NCBI GenBank assembly: GCA_937871505.1 | Contig: CALMPF010000007.1 | Span: 1-64,000 of the forward strand | Length of the DNA stretch: 64,000 bases | Source: an uncultured Planctomycetia bacterium | GTDB taxonomy: Bacteria > Planctomycetota > Phycisphaerae > Phycisphaerales > SM1A02 | Direction: 5' to 3' | Shown: positions 17,263 through 25,766 of the stretch, one piece after another | How positions within the stretch are numbered: the first letter of the stretch is position 1 | How the letters are laid out: every line of letters begins with the position of its first letter | The notes under the pieces: model-generated | The model's input: only the letters and a program-made list of their open reading frames with translations | Told to the model about the DNA's origin: nothing | Databases searched by the model: none | Translations under genes and position numbers: made by a program

Positions 17263-20154
17263 CTACTGCGCCGAAGAGGTCGTCGAGCGATCCGGCACGG
17301 AGGATGACTGCGCTTCCGGCGGAAGACCGAAGGCGCCGGAGCGCTGGAGGTCGTAGATCACCACCGCCTCCGCGGCGTGGTTCGCGGCGGGGTCGCGTCG
17401 ACGCGCGGCCGCGACGGCGACATCGCGCGCGTTGTCGTCGACGCGGTACTTCTCATGGAGGAGGCGATGATGCTCCGCCTGCTCCCGGTCGCCGAGGAGG
17501 TCGAAGACCTGGGAGAGCGCGTAGTGCGCGGGCTGGTACTCGGTGTCGAGGCTCAGCGCCCTGCGGAGCCAGGCCGCCGACTCTCGAAGCAGGTCTTCGC
17601 GGGCGGTGCGCCGCTCCTCGCCGCGCTCCTGCCTCGCGCGCTCGAAGATCGTCTGTCCCAGCTCCGTGAGCAGCCTGTAGTCCGTGGAGAAGTCGAAGCC
17701 GCGCTCGGCGGCGCCGGGGAACTGGCTCGCGACGACGGTCTTGTAGTCCGCGATCGCCGCGTCGAGGAAGCCGTTCTCGCGGTTGACGATCGCGGTGAAG
17801 TAGGTCGTCGACCAAGGGCTCGCCGGGGGATCGTGGGCGGCCGCGCGGCCGAGGCTGACGACCGCGTCGTCGAGGCGGCCCTCGCGGATCTGCACCCGCG
17901 CCTGGTTCAGGGGACCGTCCGGGCGGCCCAGCGCCTCGACCATCCGGAACGCCTCCTCCGACTGCCGGAGCTGCCCCTTGCTCGAGCCGGCGCTCCCCAG
18001 CCGGAAGAGCCCGATGCCGTAGTCGTTCCAGCGCTGCCACGGATCGATCGGAGAGGTCTGCTCCGACGGCGCTGCGGAGCCGCCCGCGACCGGGAGCACG
18101 ACGGAGTCGGTCGCCATGGTCATGATCGGCAGGTCATTGCGGTAGGACTCGCCGTAGACGTAGCGCATGTACGTGGTGTCGAACTTGCGGTAGCGCACCG
18201 CGACGTCGATGCGGACGGGCTCGACGACGTCCTCGGGAATCCGCAGGCCGAGGTGGGTGACGTCCCCCGCACCGGGCGGGATCTGGTGGTTGTAGAGCGG
18301 GACGAAGATGTCCTGCGGGTTCCGGCGATCGATCCGGTTGCCCTCGCGATCGAGCATGTAGACGTTGAACTTGCGCGACCAGGGATCGAGGTCGCCATCC
18401 TCGTCGAGGCCGCCGCTGCGCCCGATGACCCGGTCGCCGCTGGTGACGACGACGTCGAGCCAGAGCTCGTTGCTGTCCGCCGTGCCCTGCGTCAGCTCAT
18501 GTCCCATCTTGACGGTGCGGACGACGACCTCGACGAGGTACTCGCCCCCCGGCCGGAGCGCCGGGAGTTCGGGCCGAAGCGGAGCGTGCAGCGCGCCGTC
18601 GATGGCGCCGTCCTCGCGGATGCCGAAGATGTCCACGCGGATGACGCCTTCGTTGAACGCCTTGTGCGCGGCGATGATCGCCTCGGCATCGGGGTGGCCG
18701 ACGAGGTGCGGGATCGCCGTGTTCGCCGAGGGGAAGAGGTGCGACTTGACCTTGAGCTGCCCGGAGTCGTCGTAGGACTTTGCGCCGAAGTCGTTCGAGG
18801 CGATCAGCGGCATGTGGCAGCCGTTGCAGTCCGTCTCCGCCTTCGGCGGGTAGTACCAGCTCTGGATTCCGTGACCGCTCACGCCGCTGAGGTGGAACGA
18901 GTCGAAGCTGTTCTGTCCCCGCAGCCACTTGTAGTCGTTGAGCTCGGGAGGCAGATGGACCTTGTGGCAGGCGGCGCAGAACTCCGCGGTCCCGTGCAGC
19001 GGCTTGAGGAACGTCTGCTTGTGGAAGCTCGGGTTCGCCTTGACGAGCTGCTCGTTGATCCACTGAAGGAAGCGGTTCTCGCTGAAGGCGAAGGGGTAGT
19101 GAATCGGCTCCTCGAGCGTGTACGCGGCGTTGCCGATGGTCCCGTCGACGTGGGTGACCGAGTGGCAGACGATGCAGGAGATGCTGGCGGCGCCGAGCGG
19201 ATCCGTGCTCACGTCGTACGCGGGATCGTCGAAGCGCGGATCCTCGAAGGCGCCCGAGAGAAACGGGACCGGATCGTGGCAACCGGCGCACCAGCGCGCG
19301 TCGGCGACGGAGCCCTCGCGCTCGAAGGCCTCGCGCCGCGTCTCGCGCACCGAGAAGGCGTAGGGCGGGTTGTTGAAGGAGCTGAAGGCGTGCGCCGAAC
19401 CCGCCCACGACGCATGCACATCGGGGTGGCAGCGCAGGCAGTACTCGTTCATCATCATCGCCTCGGCGGGGATGAAGTTGCCCGTTGCCGTCCGCGCCAG
19501 CGAGGGGAAGAAGTACGCCTCGCCATCCTTCGGCCCGCGGACGTTCCGATCGCGCGGGTCGTGGCTGTGGGCCGCGACGCCCAGCGCCGCGGCGCCGAGG
19601 GCCACGCCGCCCCAGATCGCGCCGACCTTCCACTTGATCCTGCGCCCCGCGAGGCGGTGGAGCACGAAGAGCCAGATCGCCCCCAGCGGCGCGACGATGT
19701 GCGTCCAGTAGGCGACGTCGCGCCAGAACGGATTGCGGATCTCCGGAGTCAGTCCGAAGATGTCGACGCGCGTAAGCAGGAAGCCGGAGATCAACGTGAT
19801 CAGCGCCACCGCGAAGAGCGCATATCCCGCCCGCGCCGCGCGGCGGTTCGGGCGCCCCGCGGCGTTGCGCATGTGGATGATCCCGAAGATGACCACCGGA
19901 AGCACGATCGCCAGCCCGAAGGCGAGGTGGATCGCGAACATCCACTGGTAGAAGAGGTTCTGATAGGGGCTGCCCGTCCACCACTCCGCGATCGTGATCG
20001 CGACGAGGTAGAGCGAGTTCACGCAGAGCAGCGCGAAGAGCCCGAAGACGACCGCGAGCAGCTTCTTGAGGCGCGGACCGACGACCGGGACGTACTTCTT
20101 GCGGGCAGGCGGCGCCGCGGCGACCGCAGGTCCCGGGGAGGCGAGCGTCGTCAT
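17263..20154 (-). CDS. membrane b-type/pentahaem c-type cytochrome with TPR tail
   Basis: A 963-residue protein that looks like a fusion of three parts. Residues ~30-197 hold five membrane helices; His76, His94, His152 and His166 lie in or beside them, placed like haem-b ligands of a cytochrome b561/formate dehydrogenase gamma-like module. Next come five CXXCH motifs (about residues 239, 289, 327, 393, 443), of the cytochrome c554 type. After an Ig-like beta region the last ~230 residues are TPR-like helices. The start is the ATG just before the basic KKYVPVV segment; the frame runs on upstream but is Arg-rich noise. It plausibly moves electrons between quinol and periplasmic acceptors. Neighbours are a TPR/FG-GAP lipoprotein and a CRTAC1 protein. 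Substrate unknown. Confidence 0.85.
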   Translation of the reverse strand: MTTLASPGPAVAAAPPARKKYVPVVGPRLKKLLAVVFGLFALLCVNSLYLVAITIAEWWTGSPYQNLFYQWMFAIHLAFGLAIVLPVVIFGIIHMRNAAGRPNRRAARAGYALFAVALITLISGFLLTRVDIFGLTPEIRNPFWRDVAYWTHIVAPLGAIWLFVLHRLAGRRIKWKVGAIWGGVALGAAALGVAAHSHDPRDRNVRGPKDGEAYFFPSLARTATGNFIPAEAMMMNEYCLRCHPDVHASWAGSAHAFSSFNNPPYAFSVRETRREAFEREGSVADARWCAGCHDPVPFLSGAFEDPRFDDPAYDVSTDPLGAASISCIVCHSVTHVDGTIGNAAYTLEEPIHYPFAFSENRFLQWINEQLVKANPSFHKQTFLKPLHGTAEFCAACHKVHLPPELNDYKWLRGQNSFDSFHLSGVSGHGIQSWYYPPKAETDCNGCHMPLIASNDFGAKSYDDSGQLKVKSHLFPSANTAIPHLVGHPDAEAIIAAHKAFNEGVIRVDIFGIREDGAIDGALHAPLRPELPALRPGGEYLVEVVVRTVKMGHELTQGTADSNELWLDVVVTSGDRVIGRSGGLDEDGDLDPWSRKFNVYMLDREGNRIDRRNPQDIFVPLYNHQIPPGAGDVTHLGLRIPEDVVEPVRIDVAVRYRKFDTTYMRYVYGESYRNDLPIMTMATDSVVLPVAGGSAAPSEQTSPIDPWQRWNDYGIGLFRLGSAGSSKGQLRQSEEAFRMVEALGRPDGPLNQARVQIREGRLDDAVVSLGRAAAHDPPASPWSTTYFTAIVNRENGFLDAAIADYKTVVASQFPGAAERGFDFSTDYRLLTELGQTIFERARQERGEERRTAREDLLRESAAWLRRALSLDTEYQPAHYALSQVFDLLGDREQAEHHRLLHEKYRVDDNARDVAVAAARRRDPAANHAAEAVVIYDLQRSGAFGLPPEAQSSSVPDRSTTSSAQ

Positions 20155-20359
20155 GCGGCGATTGTACGGGTTGCCGCCCGAGAGTCGTTCGCGCTTCTGC
20201 CGCGGTTCGGCGTCGATTCGGGCCTGCTCCGGCGGCAGCGCCGCGACGTGCCTCGTGCAAGATCGGCCCGCTTCGAGAGGCCCGCTTCGACAGGCCGACT
20301 TCGACCCATTGGGAGAAGCCCGTCGCCGCGCACGCGGCGCGAGCCGCGCCGCGGGAGCG

Positions 20360-23300
20360 TTATCGACCTCCGCCGAAGCGGGTCGTGCCGCGCCGCTGAA
20401 GCGCCTCGGCCTCGGGCTCGCGACTTCCGGGCAGGGGCTCCACGGTCGCCCCGTCGAGGGTGAAGAGGTCCATGTCCTTGCACCAGCCGCGCAGCGCGAC
20501 GACGAAGCGCCGCGTCCAGCCGCGGCTCTCCTCGGCCGCGCCCGGCGCGGAGGGAAGCGCCGCTGCATCGAAGCGAAGGACGACCTCCTCGCCGGGACCG
20601 AAGATGCAGGTCGCGTCGTCGGCGACCGCCACCAGGTCCTCCACCGGGCCGAAGGCCGTGTAGAGGCCGCGCTGGGTCCGCATGTCGGCGAAGGGCGCCC
20701 GCGCGGCGTAGTCGTAGATCGGGCGTCGATGGGCTCCGTCCGTTCGCCGCGGGTATCCGCTGAAGCGCAGCTCCGCCGAGCGCAGCGGCAGCTCGGTCGC
20801 CCGCGCGGAGGGACAGGGCTCGCGGCGCGCCAGCGCGAGCCGATCCCAGTGGATCTCGAGGGTGCTGCGCAGCCTGATCGCCGCGGTCTGCGGCGGCAGC
20901 GCTGGAAGCGGATAGGCGGAGCGCCGCGGCATTCCCGCGGGGTATCCGACGCGATCCAGGAGGACGACCCACTCGCCGTCGGCGCCGCGCGCCTCGACGA
21001 TCGGCGCGTGGTACTCGACCCCCGCCTGCCACGCCGCGAAGTTGGTCTGCGAGTACGGGTACTCGACCCAGCCGTCTCCGATCAGCACCCACTCCTCTCC
21101 CGCGATCGGCGCGGCGAGGTGCAACGTCAGCGTCGTCTCCGCCATCAGCCGACCGAGAAACCGCAGATCGATCGGCGCCAGCGCCGCGGCCACATCGTCG
21201 ACCTCGGCGAGCGCCGCCGTGGCGTCGATGAGGACCGGGCGCGCCGTCGCGGGATCGACGTACTCGACGGTCGCACGGGCAACGGTCGCCTCGCGGCGAA
21301 AGAAGATCGGCTCGCCGGTCGGGTAGGGCTCCGCGAGCCCCATCCGCTCGTCGAGCGCCATCGACCAGCCGGGCGGGAGATCCCACGCCGTCAGCGCCAC
21401 GCGGTCGATGTAGACCGCCTCCTCCATCGGCTCGTGGAGAATCAGCTCGAAAGCGCCGTCGCGCGCGACCGGGACTCCCTCCGGGAGCAGGAACGACTCG
21501 TCGGGCCGCGGCGGGGCGTAGAGGCCCGGCTCGACGAGATAGCCCATGCCGCCGACGCCGAGCACGTCGCTGATGAAGCGGTATCCGTCGCCGTCGTGAA
21601 CGAAGATCAGCGGACAGGAGGAGATCTGGCGCTGGGTCTCGACGATGCGATGCCAGCCCGGGCCAACCCCCACCTCGCTCTGGAAGACGCCGTCGGACCA
21701 GTCGAGGAGGATGAAGTCGATGCGCGGTTCGCCGCCCATTCCGATCGCGACCGGCCGCAGCGACTGCCCGCGCCCGGATCCGTGCGGCAGCAGGCTTCGA
21801 GTCACCCAGCCTGGGCCGACGCGGGCATTGACGAGCGTGCCGATGCCGGACGCGTTGGAGCGCATCGACTGCCCCGGATCGAGCCGCCCGCGAAGCTCGA
21901 GGGCCGCGAAGTCGAAACGCCCCGGCCCCGGCGGCGCCACCAGCGCTCGGGGCCCGGTGGTGAGCAGAACGAGGGAAGCCCCGCGGCGGGCGTCGAGCTC
22001 CGCGAAGCACCACGCGGCGAGCTCCTCGCCGGGATGAAGAGCGCCGAGACCTTCGGCCCCGGCGAGGAGGCGGGGATCGACCGCGCGAAGGCGCCCATCG
22101 CCGGCGAGGTCCACGAGCTCGAGCGCGGGCCGCTCCGCCTTCATGTCCGCTGCGCCGGGGGCATCCTCTCCGTCGACGGCGACCCCGCGAACCTCGAAGC
22201 GACCCGATCCGACGCCGTTCCGCCACCCGATCGCCCACCCCTTACCGGAGCGATCGCGACCGACGATCTCGGTGACGCCGTCGCCATCGAGGTCGCCCGC
22301 CGCTGCGACCACGAGGCTGTCGAGGGTCGCGTTCGTCGCCGCGTCCTCCCACGGCGTCCACGACCAGAGCCGGTCGTTGAGAAGCAGCGACGATCCCCGC
22401 GGACGGAGGATGACGATGTCGAGATCGCGATCTCCGTCGAAGTCGCCGACGACGACCTGAGTCGCCCCGCGGCCCGCGGGGATCGTTGCGCCGCCGAGAC
22501 CGGGCGCAAGCGCGGGACCGATGGAGGACTCGCGAAGGAGCCCTGAACTCGCCTCGCTGCGAGCGCCGCCGTCGGGAGCGCGATCGGCACCGTCGCCGGC
22601 AGCGACGATCTCCCGAAACTCGATCGCTCCCGGCGCCGCCGCGACGCTCATGAAGAGCCGCACGTCTGGCGCTCCCGACTCGGCGACGAGCAGCAGGTCG
22701 AGGTCGCCATCGTGATCGAGATCGGCGAGGACGCCGCCGGTGAATCCGATCGCCGAGGCGTCCTCCGGCCCGGCGGGCCAGCGCCAGGCCCGCGACCACT
22801 CCCCTGCCGGAAACTGCCGCCATGCCTCGGCGCCGCCGGGGCCGCAGAAGACGACATCGACGAGCCCGTCGTTGTCGAGATCGCCCCAAAGCGGAACCGT
22901 CTCCGAGCGCACCTGCGCCAATGGATGCTCGAGCTCGATGTCGAACCCGCCATCGCTGCGCGCACGCAGCAGGGCATGGCGCCGCTCGGTCGGGAGAGCA
23001 TCCGAAGCGACCCGCTCCAGCGCATCGACGAGAAAGAGGTCGAGCCTCCCGTCGCCGTCGAGGTCGGCAGCGGTCGCGCTGCCCTCCCCCGGCGGCAGCA
23101 CGCGCCAGCGCCAGCCCTCGGGCGGTTCCGCCAGAGCGAGCACCGGCGAGAAGATCGGACCGGAGGGCGGCGCAGCGCGCGGCGCCTCGCCGACCGCGAT
23201 CGCCTCTCCCTTGCGCCCCATGCGCGTGTACTTGAACTCCACCAGCCGGGCCCGCGGGTTGTCCGCGAGGGCCTGGAAGAGATCGAGGGCCGCAGCGGCT

Positions 23301-24004
23301 TCGTCGCGGCGCCCGAGCTTCTGAAGCGTGCGCTGCTTTCCCAGCAAGGGGCTGCGCGAGTACGGGTCCAGCGCGGAGGCGCGCTCATACTCGGCAAGCG
23401 CCTCGGCATCGCGCCCCTCGAGCTCCAGGCACTGGCCGTGGTAGTAGGCGGCGAAGGCGTCGTCGCGATCGGCCGCCGCCACCGCCGCGAAGTTCGGGCG
23501 CGCCTCCTCGGGGCGCCCGAGGAAGAGCAGGCAGAGCGCCTTCGCATACCGGGCCCGCAGGTGATCCGGATCCTCGTCGAGGATCTCCTCGAGCATCGCG
23601 ATCGCCTCCTCCTGGCGTCCTTCGACCGACTGGTTCAGGATCGCGATGGCCTTGTTCACGCGGATGTCGCGCCCCTCGGGGCTCCGCGGATCGACGGTGC
23701 GAAGCGCCTCGGCGAAGCGCTCCTGAGCCTGTTCGAACTCGAACTGGCCGATGAGCCCGACACCCTCGGCGTTCTGCCGGCGGGCGATCTCGGCGAGCGC
23801 CGGCCTCGCCTCGGTTGCGGGAGGCGAGGGCGCCCGGCCGCACCCCGGAAGCGCCGCGACGACGAACACCGGCGCTGCCAGTGCGGCGATCGCTGCGATT
23901 CGCGGCGCACGCCTCACGGGCGAGACGAAGGCCCCATGACTGGGGCTCATGCGGCTCATGCGGCTCATGCGGCTCATGCGGTTCCTGCGCTTGGTGCGCC
24001 TCAT
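20360..24004 (-). CDS. TPR plus FG-GAP lipoprotein
   Basis: A 1214-residue exported lipoprotein. The start ATG overlaps the stop of the upstream amidohydrolase gene (ATGA), but the first residues are encoded by a 9-bp tandem repeat giving MSRMSRMSRMS, so several ATG codons compete. The signal segment AAIAALAAPVFVVAALPGC ends in a lipobox at about residue 55. Residues ~70-280 form TPRs (EGVGLIGQFEFEQAQERFAEAL begins the first). The next part has FG-GAP calcium loops (DLDGDGRLDLFLVDAL, DLDHDGDLDLLLVAE, DFDGDRDLDIVILRP). The C-terminal third is beta-rich with conserved-looking blocks (RFISDVLGVGGMGYLVEPG). It joins in one polypeptide the two domain types found as separate genes near the left end of the window. 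Confidence 0.82.
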   Translation of the reverse strand: MRRTKRRNRMSRMSRMSRMSPSHGAFVSPVRRAPRIAAIAALAAPVFVVAALPGCGRAPSPPATEARPALAEIARRQNAEGVGLIGQFEFEQAQERFAEALRTVDPRSPEGRDIRVNKAIAILNQSVEGRQEEAIAMLEEILDEDPDHLRARYAKALCLLFLGRPEEARPNFAAVAAADRDDAFAAYYHGQCLELEGRDAEALAEYERASALDPYSRSPLLGKQRTLQKLGRRDEAAAALDLFQALADNPRARLVEFKYTRMGRKGEAIAVGEAPRAAPPSGPIFSPVLALAEPPEGWRWRVLPPGEGSATAADLDGDGRLDLFLVDALERVASDALPTERRHALLRARSDGGFDIELEHPLAQVRSETVPLWGDLDNDGLVDVVFCGPGGAEAWRQFPAGEWSRAWRWPAGPEDASAIGFTGGVLADLDHDGDLDLLLVAESGAPDVRLFMSVAAAPGAIEFREIVAAGDGADRAPDGGARSEASSGLLRESSIGPALAPGLGGATIPAGRGATQVVVGDFDGDRDLDIVILRPRGSSLLLNDRLWSWTPWEDAATNATLDSLVVAAAGDLDGDGVTEIVGRDRSGKGWAIGWRNGVGSGRFEVRGVAVDGEDAPGAADMKAERPALELVDLAGDGRLRAVDPRLLAGAEGLGALHPGEELAAWCFAELDARRGASLVLLTTGPRALVAPPGPGRFDFAALELRGRLDPGQSMRSNASGIGTLVNARVGPGWVTRSLLPHGSGRGQSLRPVAIGMGGEPRIDFILLDWSDGVFQSEVGVGPGWHRIVETQRQISSCPLIFVHDGDGYRFISDVLGVGGMGYLVEPGLYAPPRPDESFLLPEGVPVARDGAFELILHEPMEEAVYIDRVALTAWDLPPGWSMALDERMGLAEPYPTGEPIFFRREATVARATVEYVDPATARPVLIDATAALAEVDDVAAALAPIDLRFLGRLMAETTLTLHLAAPIAGEEWVLIGDGWVEYPYSQTNFAAWQAGVEYHAPIVEARGADGEWVVLLDRVGYPAGMPRRSAYPLPALPPQTAAIRLRSTLEIHWDRLALARREPCPSARATELPLRSAELRFSGYPRRTDGAHRRPIYDYAARAPFADMRTQRGLYTAFGPVEDLVAVADDATCIFGPGEEVVLRFDAAALPSAPGAAEESRGWTRRFVVALRGWCKDMDLFTLDGATVEPLPGSREPEAEALQRRGTTRFGGGR
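23945..23980. repeat. 4 x 9-bp tandem repeat at a start codon
   Basis: Four copies of GCTCATGCG on the plus strand; on the minus strand each encodes an in-frame Met-Ser-Arg. It creates a ladder of possible start codons for the TPR/FG-GAP lipoprotein. Confidence 0.85.
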
Positions 24005-25029
24005 GCGCGACGCACGTCCTCTCCAGCTCCGGGGTGGTCTCCGAGCATGCCCTTCGCCTTCGCGATCCGGTGGCGGATCGACGCATCGTCGAGAGGATGG
24101 GTTCCGCCCGGCGCGAGCATCCCGCGCGAGGCGTACGGGTGGATCTCGGTCCGGAGGTGGGCGCGCATGTCGTGGCCCTGTCGCCGCGAGCGCTCCGCGC
24201 GCAGCGCGCCGAGGTCGATCGGGGCCACGACGACCTTCTCGCCCGGGCCGGGATCGGCCTGGGCGAGGATGCGACCGTCGTAGTCGACGACCATGCTGCC
24301 CCCCGGCCAGGAGAAGGGGGCGTAGTTGCGAAGCGATGCCCCTTGATTCGCGGCGACGACGTACGCGGTGTTCTCGACGGCCCGGGCGCGGTTGAAGAGC
24401 GTCCACCAGTCCATCGGCGGGGTGGCCCCCCAAGGGTCCATGTACGCGGAGACGCGGATCAGGATCTCGGCGCCGTTGAAGGCAAGCTGCCGAATCGTCT
24501 CCGGGAAGAGCCAGTCGTAGCAGATCGCCACGCCGATCCGGCCCAGCTCGGTCTCGACGACCGGAAAGGGCTCGCGGTCATAGCCCGCGGAAAGCAGGTC
24601 GTGCGGGCTGGCGTGCAGCTCCCAGGGGATCCAGGGGTTCACCTTGCGGTAGATCGCCAGCACCCCGTCGGCGCCGACGAGCGCAGTGGCATTGAAGACC
24701 ACGTCGGGCCAGCGCTCGTCGAGCTCGAGGAAGGTTCCCGTCTGGATGTAGCAGCCGTACTTCCGGCAGATCCGGGCGTAGCGGTCGGTGTGCTCGTTGG
24801 GAAGGGGCACCGCCAGCCGGTCGCGCAGCACCGCGACCGAGTCGTGGATCGGCACCGCGTGGGCGAACTCCGGGAAGGCGAGCAGCCGGACGTCGAAGAA
24901 GGGCTCGTAGCCGACGATCGCCTGTTCGGCGATGGCGCACATGCGACCGACGCGGTCCCCGATCTCGGAGCGCTCCTTCGGCGGGGGAAAGTCGGTCTGG
25001 CATGCGGCGGCGTAGTACACGGGAGGCAT
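24001..25029 (-). CDS. carbon-nitrogen hydrolase (nitrilase superfamily)
   Basis: A 342-residue cytosolic amidohydrolase. The nitrilase catalytic triad is visible: Glu in LLAFPEFAH, Lys in IYRKVNPW and Cys in VAICYDWLFPE, in the usual order and spacing. FSWPGGSMVVDYDGRIL matches the region that closes the active site. Length and the long middle insert (WIPWELHASPHDLLSAGY) fit the aliphatic amidase/formamidase or carbamoylase branches better than NAD synthetase or Nit1 branches; the substrate cannot be fixed from sequence. The gene overlaps the TPR/FG-GAP lipoprotein gene by ATGA, so the two are co-translated, an odd partner for an exported protein. Confidence 0.85.
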   Translation of the reverse strand: MPPVYYAAACQTDFPPPKERSEIGDRVGRMCAIAEQAIVGYEPFFDVRLLAFPEFAHAVPIHDSVAVLRDRLAVPLPNEHTDRYARICRKYGCYIQTGTFLELDERWPDVVFNATALVGADGVLAIYRKVNPWIPWELHASPHDLLSAGYDREPFPVVETELGRIGVAICYDWLFPETIRQLAFNGAEILIRVSAYMDPWGATPPMDWWTLFNRARAVENTAYVVAANQGASLRNYAPFSWPGGSMVVDYDGRILAQADPGPGEKVVVAPIDLGALRAERSRRQGHDMRAHLRTEIHPYASRGMLAPGGTHPLDDASIRHRIAKAKGMLGDHPGAGEDVRRA

Positions 25030-25031
25030 GG

Positions 25032-25060
25032 TTGCCGAATCCAGGGCCCCCCGCTACTCT
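25032..25060 (+). promoter_or_regulatory. candidate promoter of tRNA-Arg
   Basis: TTGCCG and TACTCT at 17-base spacing, ending about 55 bases before the mature tRNA. It begins 3 bases from the divergent amidohydrolase start. Confidence 0.5.
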
Positions 25061-25115
25061 TTCCCGCTTCGCCGAGATCCGCCGCGACCGCCATGTCGCG
25101 GCCCCGTCGGCGGCT

Positions 25116-25189
25116 GCGACTGTAGCTCAATTGGATAGAGCACCGGCCTACGAAGCCGGGGGTTGAAGGTTCGAGTCCTTCCAGTCGCG
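25116..25189 (+). tRNA. tRNA-Arg(ACG)
   Basis: A full cloverleaf can be folded by hand: acceptor GCGACTG/CAGTCGC, D-stem GCTC/GAGC, anticodon stem CCGGC/GCCGG with loop CTACGAA (anticodon ACG at 25150-25152), a five-base variable loop, T-stem GAAGG/CCTTC with loop TTCGAGT, and discriminator G. CCA is not encoded. The A at position 34 should be deaminated to inosine by TadA to read CGU, CGC and CGA. Confidence 0.96.
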
Positions 25190-25232
25190 TTTCCGTGACC
25201 GCGCAGAGAACGCTGCCAGCCACAGGCTGGCG

Positions 25233-25332
25233 GCCTGTGGCGAAAGTCATTCGGGCTGCGGACGAGCGGACAGGCGAATCGCATCTTCGCCTCCCCGCTC
25301 GCCCTCGCCTACAAAGCTCTTTCGCCACAGGC
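25233..25332. repeat. inverted repeat, 14-bp arms
   Basis: GCCTGTGGCGAAAG at the left end and its exact complement CTTTCGCCACAGGC at the right end, 72 bases apart, just downstream of the tRNA. Confidence 0.7.
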
Positions 25333-25360
25333 TGCGGGCGCGGGCCGCGCGACTCCGCGT

Positions 25361-25470
25361 CAAGCCAGACCTTGGGCCAAACCCGGGGCCAAACCGGGGG
25401 CCAAATCCCGGGCCAGACCGGAAGCCAAGCCAGAGGCGAGACCAGAAGCCAGACCAGAGGCGTGTCCAGA
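25361..25470. repeat. degenerate ~12-bp tandem array
   Basis: Successive units resembling GCCAAACCGGGG and GCCAGACCAGAG, about nine in a row, with drift of the consensus from left to right. Confidence 0.7.
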
Positions 25471-25558
25471 ACTCAGGTGGCGCAGCTCGTCCCAACCCGG
25501 CAGCCAGACCCGCAGGCACCCTGTCGGCCGGGCGAGACATGCACGACGGGAGGCGGCG

Positions 25559-25592
25559 GATCGGTCGTCCCCGATCGGTCGTCCCCGATCGG
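25559..25592. repeat. 2.4 x 14-bp tandem repeat
   Basis: GATCGGTCGTCCCC occurs twice exactly and is followed by GATCGG. Confidence 0.8.
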
Positions 25593-25730
25593 CGAGAGCA
25601 CGCCGGTTCGTTCCGTCGGGTGATGCCAGTCGCCTGCGGTCACAGCGCGACTGCGGCGCGGTCGCAAGCGGTCCGCCCGGACGCCGCTTCGAGAATCGTC
25701 CCGCTGGCGGAGGCGGGCTCCGCGCCGAGG

Positions 25731-25760
25731 TTGACAGCGAGGGAGCGCGGCTGGGAGCAT
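25731..25760 (+). promoter_or_regulatory. candidate promoter with consensus -35
   Basis: A perfect TTGACA is followed at 18 bases by GAGCAT. The predicted start point is close to the ATG of the dockerin protein, so the mRNA could be almost leaderless, although a GGGAG also lies upstream of that ATG. Confidence 0.4.
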
Positions 25761-25766
25761 TCGCCC

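Larger units (their letters stand above)
25190..25766. other. intergenic region downstream of tRNA, repeat-rich
   Basis: No gene is supported. It carries a split inverted repeat, a long degenerate tandem array and a short 14-bp tandem repeat (listed separately), then a promoter for the following dockerin protein. The tRNA 3' end lies just before it, but no duplicated tRNA end or integrase is visible. Confidence 0.55.

Noticed and set aside
25361-25470. CRISPR-like array downstream of the tRNA
   Set aside because: Units are about 12 bases, adjacent and drifting, with no spacers of constant length and no cas genes.
25116-25766. tRNA-associated integrative element (attachment site)
   Set aside because: No second copy of the tRNA 3' end and no integrase is visible; only short repeats follow.
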